Below, piece after piece: positions 11,560 through 21,510 of a stretch of 64,000 nucleotides of DNA. A program made the translations under genes and the position numbers. The stretch is from Hanleya hanleyi (lineage: Eukaryota; Mollusca; Polyplacophora; Lepidopleurida; Hanleyidae), in contig JAVTVY010048011.1 of NCBI GenBank assembly GCA_036873755.1, positions 169,519-233,518 of the forward strand, written 5' to 3'. The notes under the pieces are model-generated. The model was not told where the DNA came from, ran no database searches, and saw only the letters and a program-made list of their open reading frames with translations. Position 1 is the stretch's first letter. The number at the start of each line of letters is the position of its first letter.

Positions 11560-12140
11560 TTCTGACTTTTAATCTTTGACTTTACTGCAGTTTTGCTTGT
11601 CATTTCAGTTTGAACTGACTTCCTCCCAGATGATCTCAGCTGGGTCACCTACGCTCATCTCACAAGCAGTGTCTCCACAGTCGAATAAAGTACAGAGTGG
11701 ACGATTGCGTAGTATTGACTCAGGGAGCAAACGCAGTCATCTCCTACAAGACCTGTTCATCTTCAAGAACCAAGTATGGAGAGTTGGACATAAGACGGTT
11801 TGTGGACTGAGAATGGTGTGGCTTGGCGCCCTCTAAGCCCGGACAGTTTACGCTTCACCCGACCTTTAAGGTTCAGCCAAGTTTCTGCATGTATGTGCTA
11901 AAGTCGGCATTGCCCCAATCGGCATACAATCCTGCCAAGAAAACCTATCAGCCCTTGGGGCAGAGGATTCTAACATCTTGGTAGAGATTGTATACCACAC
12001 CACGAGCACAGCTACATGGATGGAGACATTCAAGATAAGTACTGTTGTATCTTATCCATGTTTTAACCTTTTCGTCTTTGACCAGGGTTTCATTTGTTGA
12101 TTGTTGATGTCTCATGCTTATACCCATGTCTGTGTCATCC
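11560..12140 (+). repeat. Direct duplication in the DIRS 3' part, copy 2
   Basis: High identity to 10,500-11,150 in the same orientation. The 400 bp between the copies includes a short duplication of TTATTGGATATAAATGTTAT (about 11,438-11,490). Tandem 3' duplications recall the split direct repeats of Ngaro-type YR elements. Here, however, the outer ends are clearly inverted as in DIRS, so this is more likely a secondary duplication. Confidence 0.8.
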
Positions 12141-12207
12141 CAGCGGTTACTTAGCCTGCTTTTAGGACTACATCAAGGCCGAGGTTCCCACCACCATATG
12201 TTGGTAC

Positions 12208-12365
12208 TGAGGCATTTGAATTAAAGCAGGTTTGCGATTTAGGAAGCAAATATTAAACATTTATAAACAATGTTTCTATTTGTTACTAAATCAAACCTTA
12301 ATGTTGAAAGCGACGTTAAACCCTATTCACTCACTCACTCACTCACTCAAACCTGCTTTAATTTA
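12208..12365 (+). repeat. DIRS internal complementary region
   Basis: Positions 12,208-12,252 are the complement of the left outer end. Positions 12,253-12,297 plus 12,354-12,365 are the complement of the right outer end. The two meet at AAT/ATT with no gap. It is interrupted by a 49 bp SINE tail (next entry). Confidence 0.85.
12298..12346 (+). mobile_element. SINE 3' tail inserted in the DIRS internal region
   Basis: GTTGAAAGCGACGTTAAACC followed by CACT repeats. It is flanked by TCAAACC on both sides (12,291-12,297 and 12,347-12,353), a 7 bp target duplication. This is a severely 5'-truncated insertion. Confidence 0.65.
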
Positions 12366-12431
12366 ATGGTCCCTCCCATCCGTCCCCTCATCCCGCGGCC
12401 TTGTTCACTACTGGTCTCGGTTGATTACAAT

Positions 12432-12655
12432 GAGAAAGAGGACTAGAATGATTTAGCAGTGCCTTTTTATAGTAACATCTCTGGGATGAGTGGGAGAGCT
12501 CTCCTAGGGGCGGACAACTCTCCTAGGGGAGTTAACTTTTGGTTTTAACTTCCGTTTTCTACGTTTGATTGTGCAGCTTAATGGAGATTAAGGCATTTGA
12601 ATTAAAGCAGGTTTGATTTAGTAACAAATAGAAACATTGTTTATAAATGTTTAAT
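12432..12655 (-). repeat. DIRS right inverted terminal repeat
   Basis: Reverse complement of the left repeat, with CTCTCCTAGGGGCGGACAAC and the inverted TATA. It then extends outward by about 45 bp of sequence absent from the left repeat but present, complemented, in the internal region. Confidence 0.85.
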
Positions 12656-12960
12656 TTTTGTTACCCTTCACCCTCAGATGAAGTCTTTGGGTGGTCTTGC
12701 CAACGTAGTTGACTACACTCCTTACATGAACTAAATAAATACAGTGTGTAGTAGAAATGTGATCAACATATGAATTAACAGAATTATCAATTAACGTCGA
12801 ACTAAATGTATCCGATGTACGTGTATCAAGGAATGGGCAGACAAGATACCCACGGTGGTCACACTTAGAAATCGGGAAATTATCACATACACAATTCTGT
12901 GATAAACAATCATCAAGCACAATTTTACAAGGTTTGGTGTCTTAACCTTACTTTGCTTCC
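12656..12960 (-). pseudogene. N-terminal half of a GIY-YIG endonuclease domain
   Basis: The minus-strand frame ends with a YLVHVRSVVNYVGKTTQRLH segment. This has the Y(L/V)...YVG spacing and the following R of GIY-YIG nucleases, and then RVKG at the DIRS boundary. Upstream Cys residues (CVCDNF, DHRGYLVCPF) fit the linker seen before this domain in Penelope-like proteins. The remainder of the domain is at 5,620-5,860, on the far side of the DIRS insertion. Upstream RT sequence was not seen directly adjacent. Confidence 0.75.
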
Positions 12961-13119
12961 AGAAATATATCTGTCATTTGGATTGAAAAAGGTATCAATG
13001 CATTTCGATTTATTAGGCCGAGGAACCTGCACTTAGGTCCCTCGGATCCGTCTTAACATCATTCTCGTTAGTTGTATACAGTCATATTTAGTCCACCAGC
13101 AGAATCCAGGCGTACACGG

Positions 13120-13600
13120 GTTTATGATACAAGCGTCTAGTCCGTCATTATACATTCAGCTGTCGTCCATTAATAAATTTCCACTTCCATAATCCAAAGA
13201 CCTAATTCTTATCACAGCATTAGCACCAAATTAAAAAAAAAATCCTAGTATAAATAAACATAGGGTAGTTTCCTTCAAGAGAGAAACGGTCAACATTTTT
13301 CAATGATGCCGGCAAGACATCGAGATGGTCCAAAAATATCGAATCCGTGACGTTGATCAGTATTCTTGATTCATATGGTTTTTGCAGTAAAATCGTTATC
13401 TAGAGAATGATGTATCTGAGTCACGCTTGGATTATGAGTGTTCATATGAACACCATGAGTCTTGAAGTACATGGGTTCATACGGCCCCTAGTCCTGGGTT
13501 AAGTGGAAGTAGACGTAAATTACGAAACGTAACGCCATGGATCTTGCAAACTACGCTCGTTTGTATCGCCAAATTTGAGAAACTTTGAGTGGAGGCGAAA
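13120..13600 (+). mobile_element. Element A copy
   Basis: One of the longest copies. It begins near ACAAGCGTCTAGTCCGTCAT and passes through GAGAGAAACGGTCAACA, ATGATGCCGGCAAGACATC, TGAAGTACATGGGTTCATAC and GGCCCCTAGTCCTGGGTTAA, ending near TTTGAGTGGAGGC. Confidence 0.75.
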
Positions 13601-13859
13601 TACTGACTAACCTAAGAGCTGTATCTACGGTTAAATTCAATCCGTTCCATGAAATTCATCAGAAACCAGATAGAGTCGATCGAATATGATCGAGGAAGCG
13701 TTCATTATTTCGTAAGGTATTCACATAACAAAGAATTCATTAAGTCCTTCAGGTGGCATTTCCTATGGGTGTAGCCTATTTCGAAGGAAGGCAATGGAAA
13801 GCGAAAGGTTGAGACAAGATACTCACATACTAAATTAGAAAATAACCCAGTAAGGTGTT

Positions 13860-14770
13860 CTAAAAACTCAGAACCCAGAGAGTCCAGAAACGGAATGTCA
13901 TTTTATTCCTAAATGGTGCCACCTGTAGGCGTACCTGGATGGAACGCGATTCTAGGCTACGAAACATTGTGACATGATATCCACATTCCAAATTTGGAGT
14001 TTTTATTGTCCGGAAACTACAATTTCAGTTTTCTCAGGTTGCGTCACCTATGAAACAATAAGAGATTGTGGCGAGGTACCCAAATACTACATTTGCAAAG
14101 AATCCATTAAGTCATCCTAATTTCATTGCGCGGAAATTAAATTTCAAGTTGGCCTCTAGGTGACACCTCATGTGGATGAAATGCTCTAAGTCATTCTAAT
14201 TTCAATGCCTGAAGTTTAAACTTGGGAATTCTACCCCCCCCCCCCCCTCCCCCCCGGAATTATGGACGGAAAGTCATCCCAATCGATATCTTTTGACATT
14301 CTACATAACAGTTTGGAATAAAGTTTAGTGTCCCGAAACGTAATTTCAAATTTGACCTGCAGATGGCGCCAGCTATATGGACGTGTATGGACAGAAAATG
14401 AACTCAAGAAACATCTTGTGGCATGGTATCCACATACCAAGTTTGTAAGGAATCCATTATTAGTTGTTCCAATATTATTTTCGGGAAAGAAAATTTAAAT
14501 CTGGCCTCCAGATGACATCACTCATTGTTGTATGTGCGTGGATAGAACGGAATACCGAGCAACATCTTGTGGAAAAAAAATCTTTAATATCCTTTTATTG
14601 TTTTTATCATGGAAACAAAATTTGAAGTTGGCCTCAGCTGCCTATTGTGTACGTAAAGCGATCTAAAACTACATGTTGTGACATGATATCCACATGCTAA
14701 ATTTCTAAGAATCCATTGAGGCGTTCTAATCGTATTGCCTAGGAATATATTTTTTAATCCACCAAGTTCC
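13860..14770 (-). repeat. Tandem array, inverted relative to 2.1-3.5 kb
   Basis: Units of about 130 bp carry ATCCACATACCAAATTTG-like, GAATCCATTAAG, TTGCCCGGAAATTAAATTTC-like and GGCCTCTAGGTGACACC segments. These are the reverse complement of the 2.1-3.5 kb units. A C-homopolymer run (14,234-14,255) lies within it. Frames at 14,231-14,440 and 14,584-14,778 follow the repeats and are not genes. Confidence 0.65.
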
Positions 14771-15112
14771 TTACACATACATATGAGTATTACTGGGACA
14801 TGGATGTGAACCAGGCACTGAAGGTTCTATGGATACAAATGGGAATATACGCAAATCGGTACAGAAATCATGCATTGATCCAATAGCCAGCCACTATTTT
14901 GAGCCCGCACAAGACAGGAGCAAAAAATGTGAAGTTGATTGATGAAGCATTCCAAAGTTATGCGGCAGACAAGAAAAGTGGCGGAAGACTAAAACCAAGA
15001 AAAAGAAGAATGAAGTAAATGAAAAACACATAAGAGAGCACCCTCTACCGTTTCTCATCCACAGAAATGGAAAACAAAAGCGGATATCGGTCAAAATATA
15101 CTATTTACTATG
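14770..15112. other. No gene recognised
   Basis: Unique-looking sequence between the tandem array and the GCGATA element. Nothing was recognised. Confidence 0.4.
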
Positions 15113-15305
15113 ATGCCCGAGAGGGGCCATCGTCACTTCGCCATCGTACGTCGAAAAAACAGAGCGATGGAGCGATAGAGCGATGGCGATAGAGCGATAG
15201 AGCTATGGCGATAGAGCGATAGAGCTATGGCGATAGAGCGGTGGCGATAGAGCGATAGAGCTATGGCGATAGAGCGATAGAGCGAACTACATGACTGCGC
15301 ATGTC
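15113..15305 (+). mobile_element. Hairpin-ended element with GCGATAGA minisatellite, copy 1
   Basis: It starts with ATGCCCGAGAGGGGCCAT, a self-complementary end. CGTCACTTCGCCATCGTACG follows, then about 110 bp of alternating GCGATAGA / GCGATGG / GCTATGG units, then CTACATGACTGCGCATG. An inverted copy with the same flanks lies at 22,528-22,818, so the minisatellite is carried inside a mobile unit. Confidence 0.65.
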
Positions 15306-16148
15306 TCATAATCATGCATATTCATACGGTGATAATCATACCTCCAACACAAGAGAGCTCGCCGCTTAACTCTAGTTATTATCAGGCGGGTTCATGAATA
15401 CTATAGGGGCCAGCGGCATACCACAAAGATTACACAGATAACACAGAGAGATAGACCGATAAGTTTTATTGTATATGGGCTAAAATAATAAACATTGGCT
15501 AAAAGATCGACATAAGAATCTAATAAATAAAGCAGTGATATTCGCTGTCTGGTGAACATATACATCTGGAACATTTGAAATCAAGTTTTGTAATTAATGT
15601 AAAAAAATCAACGCAGAATAGAAATCGAAGAGGCAACTCTCCCCACTCCCAACTAAAATATTCGTGATCTGATTTATCCATAGTCTCGTAATTTTACGTC
15701 AAATTCAACTTCTAACTCCTCTGCAAGAAAAGACCAATTCGTCGATGCGTAAGTTGAATTATTTGAAGTTGTGGGTGCCGAACGCGGCCATTTCCGCGTT
15801 TTTATCGAAAAAGAAAGGCGGATGTCATATGAAACTGATAATTCATTAAGATTGTGCTGATCGTTGCTGGACTTAACACTAAATCGGATAGAGATATTTT
15901 TTTTATTTTTTTTTATTTTATGATTGATATCTCATTTCGTTTTCTTAGGTAATACACATTGTACATACAATATTTGATTGTACTAAACAAAAATGGTTGT
16001 ATTTGTAATTAGAAACTCATGTTATACAACCAGACAGATGCATCGTCATTACACCTCGATATATCTACGTAAACAACATCTATAAGAGTGTAAACAGTAA
16101 ATGCAGCGATGACCAATACTGGTGAAACAAGCGACATTAGCAGTTCTT
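15305..16148. other. No gene recognised
   Basis: AT-rich sequence with short homopolymer tracts (15,897-15,920). No gene or clear repeat was seen. Confidence 0.4.
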
Positions 16149-16151
16149 ATA

Positions 16152-16465
16152 CTCTCTAAAACAACTTGAGTGAACTGTTTCACTCAAGTTTGAGTGAAAT
16201 GTACCTGTTCACTCAAACTTGAGTTACATTTCGCTCAACTTGAGTTACTTTTCACTCAACTTGAGTTAAATCCACTCAAGTTCACTCAACTTGAGTGGGA
16301 ATAATTTCCACTCTTATGCTTGAGTGAATGTCACTCAAGTTGAGTGCATTTAACTCAAGTTAAGTGAAAAGTAACTCAAGTTGAGTGAAAATCTCACTCA
16401 AGTTTTGAGTGGGATGAATTCCCACTCTTACTTGAGTGAAATTTCACTCACCTTTTTTTAGAGAG
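16152..16465. mobile_element. TA-flanked MITE built of ACTCAAGTTGAGT palindromes
   Basis: Inverted ends CTCTCTAAA and TTTAGAGAG are flanked by TA dinucleotides (16,150-16,151 and 16,466-16,467), as for Tc1/mariner-type elements. The interior is about 20 copies of ACTCAAGTTGAGT or its halves, so it can fold on itself at many scales. It sits at the 3' end of a LINE fragment. Confidence 0.75.
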
Positions 16466-16467
16466 TA

Positions 16468-17520
16468 CTGGAAATATTTATCGGTTTCGTACGCTAATTT
16501 TAAAGCGTTTTGAACACTTTTCAAACAAGGGATTTTTTTAACTACTTTCATTTTATATATAGAAAATTTAATAATAGAAATACAGTAGTTGAGTGGCTGA
16601 TTTCTGGGTTGTAAAAGACCAAGTATAACTTTTTCTGGAGAAAATATTAGGAACACCCGCCAAAGCGAACCAATTTTCCAGTAAACTCCACAAAGGGTAG
16701 ATATGTTCACATTCCCAAAAGAGATGAATAATAGTCTCTGGAACTTTGTTACAGAATGTACATAAGTTAGATATATCAGGGTGAAGTTTATGTGCAAAAA
16801 TGTTGGTAGTCAATATTCGGTTAATAATTCTGTATTGAAACCATTTATATTTCACATCTCTTTGTTACATTATTATTCCATATATTCCACTCCGAATCAC
16901 TAGAATTTTTTCCAAGAACTGTTTAGTACAGTAAATCTAGAGTTCAAGAGAGGTCTATAGTACATTTTACAGCCTTTTCTTTTTACACTTATTAACAGTG
17001 ACATAGGGGCGGTATCAACGGTATTACATATTGTTTCTGTAATAGCCCAAATTCCATGTTGTTTGTTGCTTTCCGTACTGCCTGACATACTGATAAGTAT
17101 TCCAGAAAATTGGCTGCGCATTTATAAATGGACTGAAAAGAGTCGAATGGCAAAAAAATTCCGCTATTATCTAAAATATCATTGACAAACCGCACACCTT
17201 TTCCCTCCAAAATACGTTTTCCATCGTTGGTATCACAGTAGTTCTTAAGAATGCTGAACCATCTCCTATTTGGTCTATATTCTTTGGCATATACAATTTC
17301 AAAATATTACCCCATTTGGGATTATCAGCTTGTAATATTTTAATCCACGATATTTTTTGTGCCTGGATTATATATTAACAATAAGATTATCTAAACCTCT
17401 ATGGTCAAGTGGTTTAACAGAAATTTTTATCAGGTTTCGAGTTCCAAACAAATTCAAAACAGCGTTTCTGGAATTCATCTATAAGAGGTTCGAGTGGGTT
17501 TGGAAGAGAGGAAAATAGGT
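16468..17520 (-). pseudogene. LINE (non-LTR retrotransposon) ORF2 C-terminal remnant
   Basis: The minus strand carries, in three frames, the C-terminal part of a LINE polyprotein. Going 5' to 3': LIDEFQKRCFEFVWNSKPD (about 17,480), KISWIKILQADNPKWG, GVRFVNDILDNSGIFLPFDS (17,150-17,210), and finally KWFQYRIINRILTTNIF with CTFCNKVPETIIHLFWECEH (about 16,700-16,850). The last is the Cys/His zf-RVT motif found downstream of RT in many LINEs. Frameshifts separate the pieces, so the copy is dead. The RT palm itself is not visible. The TA-flanked MITE at 16,152-16,465 adjoins its 3' end. Confidence 0.8.
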
Positions 17521-18149
17521 TTCGGCAACAACAAGCTTTTTAAAATGACATTTCGTCCTAGGGGAGTCAATCCTCTTTTGGACCATATCGTTATAAGTAT
17601 GACAATATCTTTTAATTTATCTTTGTTACGGTGGCCCGTTAGGGCCATTGTCGTTTTCTTTCGATTTCCTGTGTTTTTCTTCTATTTCCAAAGAAACCAA
17701 CTTAATTTTCTAGGTTTTCTTTGTATTTTCCAAAAAATCAACTGAATTTTCAGCGAATTCCTAGCAATATTCTGCGATTTTTTCATGTTCCAGGACGTAG
17801 AAACAGAGCCATAGTCGAAGAAAAATCTACAAAATTCTTGAAAAAACACCAAATGTAATTTCCTCCGCGGATATAATTAATTTCCTCCGCGGAGGAAATT
17901 CGAACGTCCTCTACTAGTGGATGAACGCGAACGTCCGCTACTATTCGATGGACGTTTGCTTCATTTCACCAGGTTTAGAGAGGTTTGCCGCCTCTTCATA
18001 CGGAGCTCGCCAAACCCCCGCTATGACCTTAAGCCCTCCGCCAGCCCTCTTTTCTTTCTCTAACCCTTGGGCCGAAAAGTTTTCGCTCGAGGGTTAAGCT
18101 TCTTTACAGAGGGTTAGCGAAGGGTCCGCGGGCTTTCCCACGCGAATGA

Positions 18150-18720
18150 CTTTCACCTTGTCTGAAGGTCACAAGATATAGGCGGATGACCTCGATCTAT
18201 CAATATGCGACGACTCCGTGGCCTTTGCCTTTGAACAATGACATCGACTTTGACATTGATCCCGAAATTAAAAAATTATTATAGTCATTCCGAATAGGTA
18301 TGCTATTTTTTAAATTCGAGGTCAAGGTCAAGTTCAAGGTCATATGTTAACTGAAAGGCCATATAGGCTCCTCACATATCAAAAAGACAGTGACCGCTGA
18401 CCTCATCTACTATTGTAAAAAAAATCGTACATTTACTCAATTTTTTCCAACCACCATAAGTAGGTCAAGGTCAAGGTTAATCTGAAATCTGACCTCGGAT
18501 TCGTGATCAGTGAACTAGACAATAGTTATATGCCAATTTTCAGGTTAATCGGTGTAGGTGTAATTTTGACCTGCAGAAACGCCTTAAAATCGAGTATCCA
18601 AATGTTCAATAGTCGATTTCGCGGTCAAGGTCGATATTAAGGTAAATTTTGACCACGGATTCGTCACCAGTGACCCCGATAATACTTTAGAACGAAGTTT
18701 GGCATTTGGGGTTACGTATT
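18150..18720 (+). repeat. Diverged tandem repeats rich in CAAGGTCA
   Basis: About 125 bp units contain GAGGTCAAGGTCAAGTTCAA-like stretches, GACCTCGGATTCGTGATCAG / GACCACGGATTCGTCACCAG, and ACCCCGATAAT segments. Noncoding. Confidence 0.6.
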
Positions 18721-18859
18721 CCGCTTTTTACTTCCAGGGAAAACATACACCCGCTAACACAATCTGCATATCTTGGAAGCTTGGAACCATATTAACCCCT
18801 CTAGATCTTGTCGATAGGGTCATTTTAGGGGTAAAAACCGAAAACATGCACCCACCCAT

Positions 18860-19750
18860 GACTTGATCGGCCTGAAGGCGCGCTTCACATGGATACCCTC
18901 CCCGACCCAGTACGCCCATTATGGGCCCACCTCGACCTCAAAACGCCTATTGCCATACTCTTTTTCTACTGTGCACCATTGCGCTACTTTTACTCCACAC
19001 CAGTCCAGTTGGACGCTACCTCATGAGAGCTTCAAACCGATACGCTCTCCGACCCATTCGCACCACTATGGGTCCACCTCGACCCCAAAACGTCCCTTCC
19101 AGTGCCCTTTTCCCCACAATTCCCTGTCTGCGCACGCGCAGAATGTTGAAAACGGACGACATACTAGTCCAGTCGGACGCTCCCCCACAAGAGCTTCACG
19201 ATGACACCACCCACAGCCGAATCGAACCATTATTGGTCCATCTCGACCACCAAACATTCATTCAAATACTCTTTTTGACGATATTTCCACCCCACACCCA
19301 TCCAGTTGGACGCTCCCCCACGAATGCTTCAAACTGTTACCTCACACAACCCAATCGCACAATTATGGGTCCACCTAGACCCCAAAACGTCAACCTCGAT
19401 CTGCCTGCCTACTGCGCATGCGTCATCAGCACTTTTCAAAAAACGTTAACGTGTGGCCTCGAGACCCCTCCCATCGTGTTCTACAGAAGAAAACAAGGTG
19501 CCACAACCCATAGTAAAATCCACAAGAAAAAAATATGACCACCCCTTTCCCATACAGGCATGAGATTAACATTGGAAGTCATTGGGGTCTTATGTAGGGC
19601 CAGATAACTCTTGCTGGGCCGTCACGTGTCCGGAAGTGACGACACAGAAAGTGACCCGGATGTCACCGGATGCCACGTGACCGGATGTAACCTTTGACCC
19701 GGATGTCACCGGATGTGACGTCATAGTGACGTCATCGTGACGTTACCTCC
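18860..19750 (+). repeat. CTCGACCCCAAAACG tandem family plus TGACGTCA cluster
   Basis: Four or five ~125 bp units, each with CCTCGACCCCAAAACG, CCAGTCCAGTTGGACGCT and GAGAGCTTCA-type segments. They are followed (19,630-19,745) by GGATGTCACCGGATG blocks and two GTGACGTCA sites. Homologous to 1-430. The 205-codon frame at 18,921-19,538 follows the repeat period and is not accepted as a gene. Confidence 0.75.
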
Positions 19751-19825
19751 ACATCAGCCTCACTCCTCAGCCTCAAAAATGCTAATGAATTTGCCGTCTT
19801 CCTATACTAAAGTCACGTGGATTTC

Positions 19826-20195
19826 TTCCGCGGAGTAAGTTAATTATATCCGCGGAGGAAATTATTGATATCCGCGGAGGAAATATTATATCCGCGAAGG
19901 AAATATTATATCCGCGGAGGAAATGATTATATCCGCGGAGGAAATGAGTATATCCGCGGAGGATAGGATTATATCCGCGGAGGAGATATTATATCCGCGG
20001 AGGAAATATCATGTCCGCGGAGGAAATGAGTATATCCGCGGAGGAAATATGATATCCGCGGAGAAAATATTATATCCGCGGAGGAAATTATTATATCCGC
20101 GGAGGAAATATTATATCCGCGGGGGAAATATTATATCCGCGGAGGAAATGATTATATCCGCGGAGAAAATGTTATATCCGCGGAGGAAATTATAT
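19826..20195 (+). repeat. Tandem array of ATATCCGCGGAGGAAAT
   Basis: About 20 copies of a 17-19 bp unit, each containing the SacII palindrome CCGCGG. Two further copies lie at the inner edge of the left arm (17,862-17,900). The 95-codon frame at 19,923-20,210 is a by-product of the period. Confidence 0.9.
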
Positions 20196-20435
20196 TTGGT
20201 GTTTTTTTAAGAATTTCGTAGATTTTACTTTGACTTTGTCTCTGTTTTTATGTCGTTGAACACGGAAAATTCGCAGAATATTGGTATGAATTCGCTGAAA
20301 ATTCAGTTGATTTCTTGGAAAATACAAAGAAAACCTAGAAAATTAAGTTGGTTTCTTCGAAAATAGAAGAAAACATAGGAAATCGAACGAAAATGACAAT
20401 GGCCCTAATGGGCCACAGTACTTTGTAATTTTTTC

Positions 20436-20902
20436 AACCATTTCGGCCAAATTGTTTGTAAACACAAGACTTAATACATGAATTCCACCGTGACGGTATC
20501 ACCGTTGGGAAGACTTTTTTTTTTATTCAAAGCCATGTACTCCGAAGTTCCGCGGTCATACCCATGTAGTTTTATGTTTAGTTTGCTATTCTATATGACA
20601 TCTGTTCACGGATCCATGAAAAAACCACAGATGATCCAGCATTTTTCAGTAAATCATGCCTCGAAATGTCGTGACGGAATCACCTGAAACGGACATGACT
20701 GTTGACTAGTGTTGCCTGTCTATTTTTTGCGGCTCAGTTTCAATCTGATTATTCTTATATGCCATCTTTTACTAACATACAATACCCAAGGATGATAAGA
20801 TTTTTTTCCTCGTGAGAAACACGCGATTGGATCATCATAGGGGTTAAATCTAGTCCGTGACGGAATCACCAAAAAATCGTGACGGAATCACGAGCGCACT
20901 TT
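20436..20902. repeat. Spaced GTGACGGAATCAC motifs
   Basis: The near-palindrome GTGACGG-AATCAC occurs at about 20,489 (one change), 20,672, 20,858 and 20,878. No gene was seen; a frame at 20,478-20,687 has no recognised features. Confidence 0.5.
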
Positions 20903-20906
20903 TTAA

Positions 20907-21506
20907 CCCTACCTGGCCTGGGGGGGGGGGAAGTGCACCCCCCCCCCTCCCCACCCTAGTGAACTTTTCTCTGCTGCTCCGAAACGACAAAACCGAGGAG
21001 GCTGAAACTTGTTGACTTATCTTATTGGGTCATTTTGCGCGTATTTTCATTTACCCCCGGACAGAGGATCATGGGTAAATTCAAAATGGTGGCCATGCGG
21101 TATCCGCTAAAGTCGTGTTTTTCAATCTTTTCGCTCCATTTCTTCACATTTTCTTTGCCTAAAAGGCATTGAAAGTATTTTATTCATGCAAAACTAATTA
21201 TTCTATATTTTATTTTATTTTTTTCGAGAGAGAAATCGGAAAAATGAAAATTTCGAAAAATCGACCCCAAAAGGGCCGAACAATGGCTTCCGAGAAGATG
21301 ACGTCACTGTGACGTCATCATGGCGGCCATCTTGGATTTTTTTACATTTCCCGGTAGAGCGTGAACCCAAGATACTGTGTGTTAAGTTTCAGCGCTCTAG
21401 CCTTAGTGATAGAGAAAATATATAGGGGGGTCACTTTCCGCCCCCCCCCCCCCCCCCCGCCCCCACCAGGCTGCGATACACCCCAAATCGTCCAGGCCAG
21501 GTAGGG
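20907..21506. mobile_element. TTAA-flanked piggyBac-type MITE (600 bp)
   Basis: Perfect terminal inverted repeats CCCTACCTGGCCTGG / CCAGGCCAGGTAGGG are bounded on each side by TTAA (20,903-20,906 and 21,507-21,510). TTAA duplications and CCY-starting ends are typical of piggyBac elements; Kolobok is an alternative. The interior has poly-C tracts, TGACGTCACTGTGACGTCAT and a CATGGCGGCCATCTTGGAT (YY1-like) site, but no ORF. A diverged inverted relative lies at 24,940-25,335, and an isolated end lies at 61,403-61,417. Confidence 0.85.
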
Positions 21507-21510
21507 TTAA

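Larger units (their letters stand above)
5861..12655 (+). mobile_element. DIRS-type tyrosine-recombinase retrotransposon (decayed)
   Basis: The element has inverted terminal repeats (5,861-6,061 and 12,432-12,655), a gag-like frame, a tyrosine recombinase at its 3' side, and an internal complementary region (12,208-12,365). That region fuses the complement of the left outer end (AATTAAAGCAGGTTTGCGAT, then GGAAGCAAAT) directly to the complement of the right outer end (ATTAAACATTTATAAACAAT). This junction fixes the outer boundaries at 5,861 and 12,655 and is the hallmark of DIRS elements, which replicate through a circular intermediate and integrate by a YR instead of a DDE integrase. The element splits a GIY-YIG frame. 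Frameshifts and a missing RT show that this copy is not autonomous. Confidence 0.85.
17631..20416. mobile_element. ~2.8 kb element with ~250 bp inverted arms and hairpin termini
   Basis: The left arm (17,631-17,905) and right arm (20,165-20,416) are inverted copies. Both contain GGCCATTGTC, AACTTAATTTTCTAGGTTTT-like, TTTTCAGCGAATTC and TTTGGTGTTTTT-type segments. The outermost bases form perfect small hairpins: TGGCCCGTTAGGGCCA on the left and TGGCCCTAATGGGCCA on the right. Inside are a TCCGCGGAGGAAAT array, GGTCAAGGTCA-type repeats (18,150-18,700), the CTCGACCCC family (18,860-19,540) and a TGACGTCA cluster. No transposase frame was found. The target duplication is unclear (TAC on both sides at most). 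Confidence 0.7.

Noticed and set aside
10500..12140. Split direct repeats of a Ngaro-type element
   Set aside because: The outer ends are inverted and the internal region joins both outer ends, which is the DIRS layout.
18921..19538. 205-codon plus-strand frame
   Set aside because: Follows the ~125 bp CTCGACCCC repeat period; no domain; homologous repeats elsewhere are broken.
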